Positions 1-6,873 of a stretch of DNA of 6,873 nt are shown in pieces. Below the pieces are notes generated by a model. That model made no database searches. It was given only the letters and a program-made list of their open reading frames with translations, and had not been told where the DNA came from. Position 1 is the stretch's first letter. Each line of letters begins with the position of its first letter. The position numbers were made by a program, and so were the translations under genes. The DNA is from Bordetella parapertussis. GTDB taxonomy: Bacteria; Pseudomonadota; Gammaproteobacteria; Burkholderiales; Burkholderiaceae_B. The DNA lies in contig CAMBPA010000072.1 in NCBI GenBank assembly GCA_945869355.1, positions 1 through 6,873 of the forward strand, written 5' to 3'.

Positions 1-1
1 G

Positions 2-904
2 GTCACGGCAAAGCAAATGCATGACGGCACCGCCGACGCGGATATTTGTTTTATTTCGCGCGATGTGACCGCAGCGTCAACGAAACATCACATCTTCCCC
101 GAAACGCAATACGAGTACGACGCGATGCGTCACTCCAAGGCGCTGCAGTGGGTGCACATTCACTCCGCCGGCGTTGATCGCCAGATCTTTCTCGACCTCA
201 TGGCGCGTGGTGTGACGGTCACAAGCTCGTCCGGTGCAAGTGCGGGCATCGTTGCACAAACCGCCTTAACGGGCTTGTTATCTTTGGGCCGTCGCTTTCC
301 TCAACTTGCAAGGGCTCAACGCGCGCATGCCTGGGAGCCTTTCTTCAAGGTCGGTCAACCTCCGGAGCTCGAAGGGCAGACAGCAACAATCGTTGGCTGG
401 GGCCCCATTGGCCAAAAGCTTGCTGCATGGCTCGGTGCGATCGGCTTAAAAATCATTGTGGTTCGACAATCGGCCAGTTCGACTATCCCTGATATTCCCG
501 TTGTCTCATTTGCTGACTTTCAATCTGTCTTACCTAAAACGGATTGGCTTGTCCTTGCCTGCCCGCTGACCGCCCTCACAACAAACTTAGTCTCTGCCAA
601 GGCGCTCGGTCTCATGAAGCCTTCCGCACATATCGTGAATATTTCACGCGGTGTGGTGATCGACGAGCTCGCTATGATTGATGCTTTGCAAAATGGTCGT
701 CTTGCGGGCGCTTATCTCGATGTGTTCGCGCAAGAACCCCTATCACCTGACTCTCCCCTGTGGGATATGCCTAATGTAATTTGCACGCCGCACACAGCGG
801 GGTTTTCAGATGCGATTTTGCAACGTATGGCCGAGAAGTTTCTTGAAAACGTTGGACACTTCGCCCGGGGTGAGCCGCTAATCAACGTCGCAAAGCTGGC
901 GTAG
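2..904 (+). CDS. D-2-hydroxyacid dehydrogenase, NAD(P)-binding (5'-partial)
   Basis: Probable cytoplasmic oxidoreductase that interconverts a 2-oxoacid and a D-2-hydroxyacid using NAD(H) or NADP(H). Counting from the first in-frame ATG (position 17), the Rossmann dinucleotide motif GWGPIG is at residues 127-132. The three catalytic residues of the family are visible: Arg211 (in NISRG), Glu240 (in DVFAQEPL) and His259 (in TPHTAG). The reading frame is open to the left edge, and the 295 residues from the ATG are shorter than the usual 310-330, with the N-terminal half of the substrate domain looking clipped. The ATG has no convincing ribosome binding site, so I infer that the true start lies upstream of the window. 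The closest functional class may be glyoxylate/hydroxypyruvate reductase-like enzymes, but the substrate cannot be read from sequence. A short intrinsic terminator lies 81 bp after the stop. Family assignment is firm; specificity is unknown. Confidence 0.9.
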   Translation, partial: VTAKQMHDGTADADICFISRDVTAASTKHHIFPETQYEYDAMRHSKALQWVHIHSAGVDRQIFLDLMARGVTVTSSSGASAGIVAQTALTGLLSLGRRFPQLARAQRAHAWEPFFKVGQPPELEGQTATIVGWGPIGQKLAAWLGAIGLKIIVVRQSASSTIPDIPVVSFADFQSVLPKTDWLVLACPLTALTTNLVSAKALGLMKPSAHIVNISRGVVIDELAMIDALQNGRLAGAYLDVFAQEPLSPDSPLWDMPNVICTPHTAGFSDAILQRMAEKFLENVGHFARGEPLINVAKLA

Positions 905-925
905 TCGCCAAGGGTAGCGTACAAT
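896..925 (+). promoter_or_regulatory. Possible sigma-70 promoter upstream of rhlE
   Basis: A TACAAT hexamer at 920-925 (five of six matches to the -10 consensus) begins 15 bases after the dehydrogenase stop. The best -35 candidate is CTGGCG at 896-901 with an 18-bp spacer, which is weak (three of six). Transcription would start near 932 and give rhlE a leader of roughly 140 nt. The octamer GTACAATA here recurs exactly at 6382-6389, upstream of another gene. Evidence is motif-level only. Confidence 0.35.
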
Positions 926-985
926 AACGCCACGGCACAACGTTCCAGTCCTCGTGCCGCGCTAAGCCCCAACTCTGTGGGCGCT

Positions 986-1003
986 CGCCTCCAAGGCGTT
1001 TTT
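986..1003 (+). terminator. Short intrinsic terminator or attenuator
   Basis: CGCCT (986-990) and AGGCG (994-998) form a 5-bp stem around a CCA triloop, followed directly by TTTTT (999-1003). The stem is short but GC-rich and has the right geometry for Rho-independent termination of rightward transcripts. It could end the dehydrogenase transcript. If the promoter near 920 is active, it would instead sit inside the rhlE leader and act as an attenuator, leaving an RNA of about 70 nt. A second possible stem, CGGCAC (933-938) with GTGCCG (954-959), lies upstream. Confidence 0.5.
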
Positions 1004-1062
1004 ACTCCCTGTTCGTCTGCCCCGATTGGAGTCCACATTGACTTGTGGGCCGGCATGACGAT

Positions 1063-1066
1063 GGAG
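1063..1066 (+). promoter_or_regulatory. Shine-Dalgarno that favours a TTG start for rhlE
   Basis: GGAG lies 8 bases before a TTG at 1075. Translation from that TTG gives a protein beginning [17 protein letters not shown], which matches the usual short N-terminus of RhlE proteins (a few residues before the Q-motif phenylalanine). The alternative in-frame GTG at 1045 adds ten residues with no family resemblance and has no comparable purine-rich element upstream. The ATG codons at 1055 and 1061 are out of frame. Confidence 0.55.
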
Positions 1067-1074
1067 CTGTTCTC

Positions 1075-2526
<1,452 letters not shown>

Positions 2527-2535
2527 ATGCACGCA

Positions 2536-2560
2536 TACAGGCTGACGCGCTCAGCCTGTA
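2536..2560 (+). repeat. Perfect 10-bp inverted repeat between rhlE and prfC
   Basis: TACAGGCTGA (2536-2545) and TCAGCCTGTA (2551-2560) are exact reverse complements around a CGCGC loop (2546-2550). The hairpin begins 9 bases after the rhlE stop and ends 12 bases before the prfC ATG. No T-tract follows on either strand, so it does not look like an intrinsic terminator. It could protect the rhlE 3' end, modulate prfC translation, or be a protein-binding palindrome. The right arm overlaps the TAAAAT -10-like hexamer of prfC. Confidence 0.75.
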
Positions 2561-2564
2561 AAAT
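2559..2564 (+). promoter_or_regulatory. Possible -10 box immediately upstream of prfC
   Basis: TAAAAT at 2559-2564 ends 8 bases before the prfC ATG. No good -35 is seen at 16-18 bp (TACAGG at 2536-2541 is poor), and the site is embedded in the inverted repeat. If used, transcription would begin about at the ATG, giving a nearly leaderless prfC message. That would fit with the lack of a recognisable Shine-Dalgarno in the CCGCCACC preceding the start codon. Confidence 0.3.
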
Positions 2565-2572
2565 CCGCCACC

Positions 2573-4183
2573 ATGAGTATTCCAGTAGAAGTCGCGCGAC
2601 GCAGAACGTTCGCCATCATCTCTCACCCCGACGCGGGTAAAACGACGCTTACCGAAAAGCTACTACTTTTCGCAGGTGCGATTCAGATCGCCGGCAGTGT
2701 CAAGGCGCGTAAAGCATCGCGTCACGCGTCTTCCGACTGGATGGAAATCGAAAAGCAACGCGGCATCTCCGTGGCGTCCTCCGTCATGCAGATGGAGTAC
2801 CGCGACTGCGTGATTAACCTACTTGATACGCCCGGGCACCAAGACTTCTCTGAAGACACGTACCGCGTCCTAACCGCTGTGGATGCGGCGCTGATGGTGA
2901 TCGATGCAGCGAATGGTGTAGAGCCTCAGACCATTCGTTTGCTGCAGGTCTGCCGCGCGCGCAACACGCCGATCATTACGTTCATTAATAAAATGGACCG
3001 CGAAGTCCGCGACCCGCTCGAGCTACTGTCAGAAATCGAACAACACATCGGCATGGAGGCTGTGCCGTTCTCTTGGCCTGTCGGTATGGGCAAAGCCTTT
3101 GGTGGCGTGTTTGATATCCAACGCGACCGAATGCGCTTGTTTCGAGCCGGACAAGAACGTCGCAATGACAGCGGCGATGATTTTATTGACGGTTTAGATA
3201 ACCCAGAAATCGCCATGCGATTTGGCGCGGCTTTCGAACAAGCAAAAGGCGAAATCGAGCTGATTCAAGCGGCAGCTCCCGCTTTTGATCGCGCTGCGTT
3301 TTTAGCGGGCAAGCAAACCCCTGTCTTTTTTGGCTCTGCCATTAATAACTTTGGTGTGCAAGAGGTCCTTGACGCCTTGGTCAATCAGGCGCCCCCTCCT
3401 GGGTCGCGTCAAGCACTAGAGCGTATCGTTCATCCCGAAGAGCCGAAGTTCACCGGTGTTGTATTTAAAGTACAAGCCAATATGGATCCCGCGCACCGCG
3501 ATCGTGTTGCCTTTGTGCGCGTGAGCTCTGGCCGCTTTGAGCGCGGCATGCGTCTAAAGGTCTCTCGTAACAACAAAGAAATTCGTCCAAACAACGTTGT
3601 CTCCTTTTTGTCCCAACGCCGCGAGCTTGTCGATGAAGCCTACGCCGGCGATGTCATCGGCATCCCTAATCACGGCATCCTGCATCTTGGGGATGTACTG
3701 ACAGAAGGTGAAGCGCTGCATTTCACAGGCTTGCCCTTCTTTGCGCCTGAGCTCTTTCAGGCCGTCGAAACCAAAGACCCTCTGCGTACAAAACAATTAC
3801 GTACCGGTCTGTTGCAACTCGGGGAAGAGGGCGCAATCCAAGTGTTTCGCCCCATGGCAGCAGGTGGCGCACTACTACTTGGCGCAGTGGGTCAACTCCA
3901 GTTTGAAGTGGTCGCACATCGCTTGCAGGCCGAATATGGGGCTGAAGCCAGACTGATGCCCTCCCGCTACAACATGGCACGGTGGATCACCGCCGAAGAC
4001 CCCAAAGAATTGCGTAAATTCATCGATGCGAATGCTGGTCATATCGCCTATGATGTCGTCGAAGCACCAGCCTTTCTTGTTTCATCCATTGCACAGTTGC
4101 GGGTCGCCGAAGAGCGTTATCCTGCGATTCGTTTTCATGCAATGCGTGAACACGGTGGCCAGGTCTTCGCCGACAAGGTTTAA
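2573..4183 (+). CDS. prfC: Peptide chain release factor 3 (RF3), GTPase
   Basis: Translational GTPase that acts on ribosomes after peptide release and promotes dissociation of RF1/RF2. The 536 residues match the family's usual length of about 530. G motifs are all present: G1 SHPDAGKTT at 17-25, G2 RGISV at 63-67, G3 DTPGHQDF at 85-92, G4 NKMD at 139-142 and G5 GSA at 254-256. RF3-typical surroundings include the RHASSDWMEIEKQRGISV stretch before G3. After the GTPase domain come a beta-barrel domain II with GVVFKVQANMDP near residue 295 and a C-terminal domain with GQLQFEVV. The stretch around SDWMEIE/RGISV and the length separate it from EF-G, TypA and LepA. The ATG is well placed for the family, although no Shine-Dalgarno is visible. 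It lies 46 bp after rhlE and may be co-transcribed with it or use its own promoter. Confidence 0.97.
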   Translation: MSIPVEVARRRTFAIISHPDAGKTTLTEKLLLFAGAIQIAGSVKARKASRHASSDWMEIEKQRGISVASSVMQMEYRDCVINLLDTPGHQDFSEDTYRVLTAVDAALMVIDAANGVEPQTIRLLQVCRARNTPIITFINKMDREVRDPLELLSEIEQHIGMEAVPFSWPVGMGKAFGGVFDIQRDRMRLFRAGQERRNDSGDDFIDGLDNPEIAMRFGAAFEQAKGEIELIQAAAPAFDRAAFLAGKQTPVFFGSAINNFGVQEVLDALVNQAPPPGSRQALERIVHPEEPKFTGVVFKVQANMDPAHRDRVAFVRVSSGRFERGMRLKVSRNNKEIRPNNVVSFLSQRRELVDEAYAGDVIGIPNHGILHLGDVLTEGEALHFTGLPFFAPELFQAVETKDPLRTKQLRTGLLQLGEEGAIQVFRPMAAGGALLLGAVGQLQFEVVAHRLQAEYGAEARLMPSRYNMARWITAEDPKELRKFIDANAGHIAYDVVEAPAFLVSSIAQLRVAEERYPAIRFHAMREHGGQVFADKV

Positions 4184-4205
4184 CGTTCCGCTCCCAAAAA
4201 TCTCT

Positions 4206-4874
4206 ATGTCCTGGCGCATCCTCTTCTTAATTTTGCTTATTGCTGGCATTGGGGCCTGGCAGGGTGGGACACACCTGGGAACATGGCTCGTCGCGCAAGC
4301 ACCTCTTTCAGTCACTTCGGCGCCCTCTACGGGCCCCTCTGCGCTACTTGATGCCGATGGCAAACCTCTTGCCCCACCTCCGCCCCAGCCACGCATAGAT
4401 GGCACGCTTGGCGTCCCACGCGAGATGGCTCCAATCGAATGGACTATTGAGGCTGTCATCGCTTCGTATGAAGATGCTAATTCAAGCGGTAAGAAATCCG
4501 ATGACGATGACGACGATGACGAGAACAAAGAAAAAAGTTCAGAGCGTCGCGACTACGAAGCGAGTGCCGCCGGGCGTGGCTTGCCGACAGGGCCAAGAGA
4601 TATCGCAACCGTAGATCTTGGTTTACGTGGCGTTGCCAGCGGTGCGAAGCCGCAACCAACACCCCCAGCCAATACAGGCGCTATCCCCGCGCCTCTTGGC
4701 GGCGCTTGGCAACAAGCCCTCAAAAAAGAGTTGGATCAATGCGCTAAACAAGGCTTTTTCCAACGTCCAAGCTGCATACAAAATGCGCGCAATAGGCATT
4801 GCGCACCCAATAATGCCTGGGGAAAAGTAGCAGACTGCCCTGCGGTCAACGCAGAGCCTCCCATCGGCGGCTAA
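4206..4874 (+). CDS. Unrecognised membrane-anchored protein with Asp run and C-terminal four-Cys module
   Basis: I cannot name a function. The predicted 222-residue protein starts with a short hydrophobic segment at about residues 5-17 after Arg4, so it is probably a signal anchor with the rest in the periplasm. No clear signal peptidase site follows. The middle is Pro/Ala/Gly-rich and probably disordered, with seven consecutive aspartates at 99-105 followed by a Glu/Lys-rich patch. The C-terminus holds Cys179, Cys190, Cys199 and Cys211 in a context of GFFQRPSC, ARNRHC and WGKVADCP. From memory, similar Cys modules end many small hypothetical proteins of Burkholderiales; they could form two disulfides or bind metal. 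The ATG at 4206 is chosen because it places the hydrophobic segment at the N-terminus; the frame is open upstream into prfC but those residues look like antisense-style filler. It lies 22 bp after prfC and converges on rpoN. Confidence 0.8.
   Translation: MSWRILFLILLIAGIGAWQGGTHLGTWLVAQAPLSVTSAPSTGPSALLDADGKPLAPPPPQPRIDGTLGVPREMAPIEWTIEAVIASYEDANSSGKKSDDDDDDDENKEKSSERRDYEASAAGRGLPTGPRDIATVDLGLRGVASGAKPQPTPPANTGAIPAPLGGAWQQALKKELDQCAKQGFFQRPSCIQNARNRHCAPNNAWGKVADCPAVNAEPPIGG
4500..4520 (+). repeat. GAY codon run encoding seven aspartates
   Basis: Seven consecutive GAT/GAC codons give an Asp-only tract in the unrecognised membrane-anchored protein. Mixed GAT and GAC use means it is not a pure trinucleotide microsatellite, which argues that the acidic run is kept at the protein level and is less prone to slippage. 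The surrounding Asp/Glu/Lys/Ser stretch suggests a flexible, possibly cation-binding linker. Confidence 0.7.
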
Positions 4875-4888
4875 CCAACACACCTGCT

Positions 4889-6379
4889 CTAACCAATGCC
4901 GGCCTGCGACTTGCGCAACGGCGCGGTCGGTATCCGTAATAACTCCCGATATTTCGCAACAGTCCGTCTAGCGATCGTGATGCCATCCTGATCTAATAAT
5001 TTTGCCAGCTGGCTATCGGACAACGGCAGATTGCGGTCTTCCTGACTAATTAAAACGCGTATGCGCGTTTGCACCGCAGTCGATGAGGTCGCCTCGGCAC
5101 CTTCTGTTGCAAGTCCTGTACTAAAAAACCGCTTTAATTCCACCGTGCCAAAAGGTGTCACCATAAATTTTTGCGTCGTCGCGCGGGATACCGTCGACTC
5201 ATGCATGCCCAGTTCGCCCGCCACATCTTTGAGTGTCAGTGGTCTAACGGCAGCCCAGCCTTTTGAAAAAAAACTCTGTTGGTGCTGCACGATCACTTCG
5301 GATACGCGCAGAATCGTTTCAAAACGCTGCGCGACGTTGCGTATCATCCAGCGCGCCTCTTGTAGTTGTCCGTGCAGTGCGCTATTTGCCCCGCCGCGCG
5401 GACTGCCTAACGCTTCCGCGTAAAGCGCATTGACTCGCAACTTGGGCATGATGGACTGGTTTAACGAAGCCACCCAACCCTTTCTCGTTTTGCGCACAAT
5501 GACATCCGGTACGGCAAAGTCGGCTGCTGGTTTATTCCATGCACTTCCTGGTCTAGGATTCAACCGCAGGATCACTGCGTGTACGCAACGCAGCTCCTCG
5601 GGCTCACACTTAAGTAGCTCTCTGAGCTTCATCATGTTGCCTGTTGCAAGCACGGCAAGATGCCGCTCACACAGCGCATGGGCAAGCGCTAGAATCCGTG
5701 TATCTGATAATTCTGGAAATCTGTCCGGCTCTGCACACTGCACCTGTAACGCCAAACATTCCGCCAGACTGCGCGCACCGACGCCCGGCGGATCAAACGA
5801 TTGCAACATCCGCAAGGGCGCGTTGAAGTCTTCTGCCTCGATGCCCAACTCTGGCTTCATCCAGCTCGCGATGTCATCAAGCGGCGAAGCAAGAAAGCCG
5901 TCTTCGTTGAGCTCCTCAATCAACAGCTCAACCAACGCAGCGTCTTTAGGGCTTAATCGCGTTGTTCCTAACTGGCTCAGCAAGTGTTCACGCAAATTAC
6001 TTTCGCGTGCAGTCTCTGGGCGGTCCGGAAAGTCATCGTCCCGTGAAGCGCGAGGCTCTGACGAAAACTCGACGCGATCCCGCTCGGAAGGGCGGCTATC
6101 GTCATAACGCTCGTCGGAGGCAAAATCTGCCTCTGCCTGCGCTTGTTCCTTCGCATCCCCCTCATAAACGGGCCCATCCCCTGAGTGAGCGATTGCCGCG
6201 GCCGCTGGGGTTTGCAAACCCTCACCCTCCTGCTCAAGTAGCGGATTTTCAGCCAATGCACGGGCTATTTCGGCCTCGAGATCAAGCGCCGACAGCTGTA
6301 ACAGTTTGATGGACTGTTGCAGCGCGGGGGTTAATGTCAGGCTCTGGCCTAGACGAAGCTCGAGAAAATTGCGGCTCAT
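4889..6379 (-). CDS. rpoN: RNA polymerase sigma-54 factor RpoN
   Basis: Alternative sigma factor that directs core polymerase to -24/-12 promoters (consensus TGGCACG-N4-TTGCW) and needs an AAA+ activator to open them. Numbered from the ATG at 6379 (496 residues): the Gln/Leu-rich activator-interacting region I is at about 1-47 (LTLTPALQQSIKLLQLS); an acidic, poorly structured region II linker spans about 50-125; the core-binding domain follows; the helix-turn-helix is around 381-401 (KDVAGELGMHESTVSR); and a perfect RpoN box ARRTVAKYRE is at 470-479. Length is typical. Alternative in-frame starts are ATG 6397 and GTG 6415; 6379 is preferred because it gives the family's usual short N-terminus (MSRNFLELRLGQ), though no start has a strong ribosome binding site (GTG 6415 has an AGG six bases upstream). 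Usual neighbours lptB, hpf and ptsN are absent here. Confidence 0.97.
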   Translation of the reverse strand: MSRNFLELRLGQSLTLTPALQQSIKLLQLSALDLEAEIARALAENPLLEQEGEGLQTPAAAAIAHSGDGPVYEGDAKEQAQAEADFASDERYDDSRPSERDRVEFSSEPRASRDDDFPDRPETARESNLREHLLSQLGTTRLSPKDAALVELLIEELNEDGFLASPLDDIASWMKPELGIEAEDFNAPLRMLQSFDPPGVGARSLAECLALQVQCAEPDRFPELSDTRILALAHALCERHLAVLATGNMMKLRELLKCEPEELRCVHAVILRLNPRPGSAWNKPAADFAVPDVIVRKTRKGWVASLNQSIMPKLRVNALYAEALGSPRGGANSALHGQLQEARWMIRNVAQRFETILRVSEVIVQHQQSFFSKGWAAVRPLTLKDVAGELGMHESTVSRATTQKFMVTPFGTVELKRFFSTGLATEGAEATSSTAVQTRIRVLISQEDRNLPLSDSQLAKLLDQDGITIARRTVAKYRELLRIPTAPLRKSQAGIG

Positions 6380-6388
6380 AGGTACAAT
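6360..6388 (+). promoter_or_regulatory. Possible sigma-70 promoter for the gene divergent from rpoN
   Basis: TCGAGA at 6360-6365 (four of six to the -35 consensus) and TACAAT at 6383-6388 (five of six to the -10 consensus) are separated by 17 bp. Transcription would begin about 6395, directly at the tandem ATG codons at 6396 and 6399, so the message would be leaderless or nearly so. The -35 lies inside the first codons of rpoN on the other strand. Motif-level evidence only. Confidence 0.4.
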
Positions 6389-6395
6389 ATTTTGC

Positions 6396-6873
6396 ATGAT
6401 GATCACACAAAACACCCCCGACCTGCGAAAAGACGCCTATTTACTTGGTAACACCTTGTTGCGCCTTGCGCTACCAAGGCTGTTAATACGCGTCACCGTA
6501 GTGCTCACCATCTCGGCAATTACGCTCTTTTTTGTCCAAACAATCCTTGCACAAGGCAAGTCCTGGCTCGAGTTCGGCCTACATGTCACAGGCCTCGCCG
6601 AAATTTTAGGCAAGACTGTCGTGGATTTCATCATGCAGTACCAAAAATATTTTTGGTGGGCGATAGCCTTCATCCTCGTCTTAATCGCATTCAGTCTGAT
6701 CTCTAGCTGGCTTAAGGGGAGTCTAAAGCGTGGGCGCGCAGCACTCGTGCCGATCTCTGAGGCCAGGAAACTGTGCGCGGGCTTGAGTCCACAGGCGCTT
6801 GAGGTTCTAAATTGGGTCTGGAAAGACCAAACTACACCCATCACCGTCGATAATTTGCAGACCACTCTTTCAC
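6396..6873 (+). CDS. Unrecognised protein with two predicted membrane segments (3'-partial)
   Basis: The frame is open from tandem ATG codons (6396, 6399) to the right edge: 159 codons with no stop. I do not recognise the family. Numbered from 6396, hydrophobic segments lie at about 33-53 and 87-105. Positive charges precede the first (Arg11, Lys12, Arg23, Arg28, Arg32) and follow the second (Lys107, Lys111, Arg112, Arg114), predicting both ends in the cytoplasm and a periplasmic loop of roughly 33 residues with an amphipathic look. After the second segment, residues 115-159 resemble a small soluble helical domain (SPQALEVLNWVWKDQ). The coding call rests on the long open frame, the membrane-protein pattern and the start beside rpoN; the reverse-strand frame over the same bases (6437-6865) has no recognisable pattern. 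No Shine-Dalgarno is evident. Confidence 0.75.
   Translation, partial: MMITQNTPDLRKDAYLLGNTLLRLALPRLLIRVTVVLTISAITLFFVQTILAQGKSWLEFGLHVTGLAEILGKTVVDFIMQYQKYFWWAIAFILVLIAFSLISSWLKGSLKRGRAALVPISEARKLCAGLSPQALEVLNWVWKDQTTPITVDNLQTTLS

Noticed and set aside
17..904. ATG at 17 as the genuine start of the dehydrogenase
   Set aside because: The frame stays open to the left edge, the family normally has additional N-terminal residues, and no good ribosome binding site precedes this ATG.
1038..1066. TTGACT (1038-1043) as a -35 box for rhlE
   Set aside because: At 17 bp spacing the -10 position reads ATGGAG, which is not a credible -10 hexamer and coincides with the ribosome binding site.
3975..3990. 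TGGCACG element resembling the -24 half of a sigma-54 promoter (also at 4400-4406, and on the minus strand near 5144-5150)
   Set aside because: None is followed after four bases by the -12 element TTGC, and all lie inside coding sequence. They do not support autoregulation by RpoN.
4026..4205. Upstream extension of the Asp-run protein into prfC (in-frame ATG at 4026)
   Set aside because: It would overlap prfC by 158 bp and place 60 unfamiliar residues before the hydrophobic anchor. The ATG at 4206 puts the anchor at the N-terminus, where it is expected.
4875..4920. Bidirectional terminator between the convergent genes
   Set aside because: The 14-bp gap and flanking bases contain no stem of useful length followed by a T-tract; termination must occur inside the coding regions or be factor-dependent.
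6437..6865. 142-codon open frame on the minus strand at the right edge
   Set aside because: It overlaps the plus-strand membrane-protein frame, has no recognisable motif or membrane pattern, and its composition looks like the reverse reading of hydrophobic codons.

Overview
The window (6873 bp, moderately GC-rich by eye) reads as a stretch of betaproteobacterial chromosome, most likely order Burkholderiales and possibly Alcaligenaceae or a relative. That placement rests on the flavour of the proteins: an RhlE-type helicase with a basic low-complexity tail, a GWGPIG-type 2-hydroxyacid dehydrogenase, a sigma-54 with a long acidic linker, and a C-terminal four-cysteine module that I recall from small exported proteins of Burkholderiales. 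No database search was possible. There are no tRNAs, rRNAs, insertion sequences, CRISPR arrays or phage genes.

Layout, left to right. The 3' part of a D-2-hydroxyacid dehydrogenase gene (+) runs in from the left edge. A 170-bp gap follows, holding a possible promoter and a short intrinsic terminator. Next is rhlE (+), an ATP-dependent DEAD-box RNA helicase, probably starting at a TTG codon. A 46-bp gap with a perfect 10-bp inverted repeat leads to prfC (+), peptide chain release factor 3. Twenty-two bases further on is a small gene (+) for an unrecognised membrane-anchored protein with a run of seven aspartates and four C-terminal cysteines. It converges, with a 14-bp gap, on rpoN (-), the RNA polymerase sigma-54 factor. 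Diverging from rpoN is an unrecognised gene (+) for a protein with two predicted membrane segments, which runs off the right edge.

Functionally this is mostly housekeeping: RNA remodelling (RhlE), translation termination (RF3) and alternative transcription initiation (sigma-54). The genes do not form one pathway. rhlE and prfC may be partly co-transcribed and both act on RNA or translation. The rpoN neighbourhood is unusual, because the genes commonly next to it (lptB, hpf, ptsN) are absent on both sides. The least explained items are the two unrecognised membrane proteins, the compact rpoN divergent start region, and the small RNA-level structures around rhlE and prfC. I do not see convincing evidence for a new multi-gene system.
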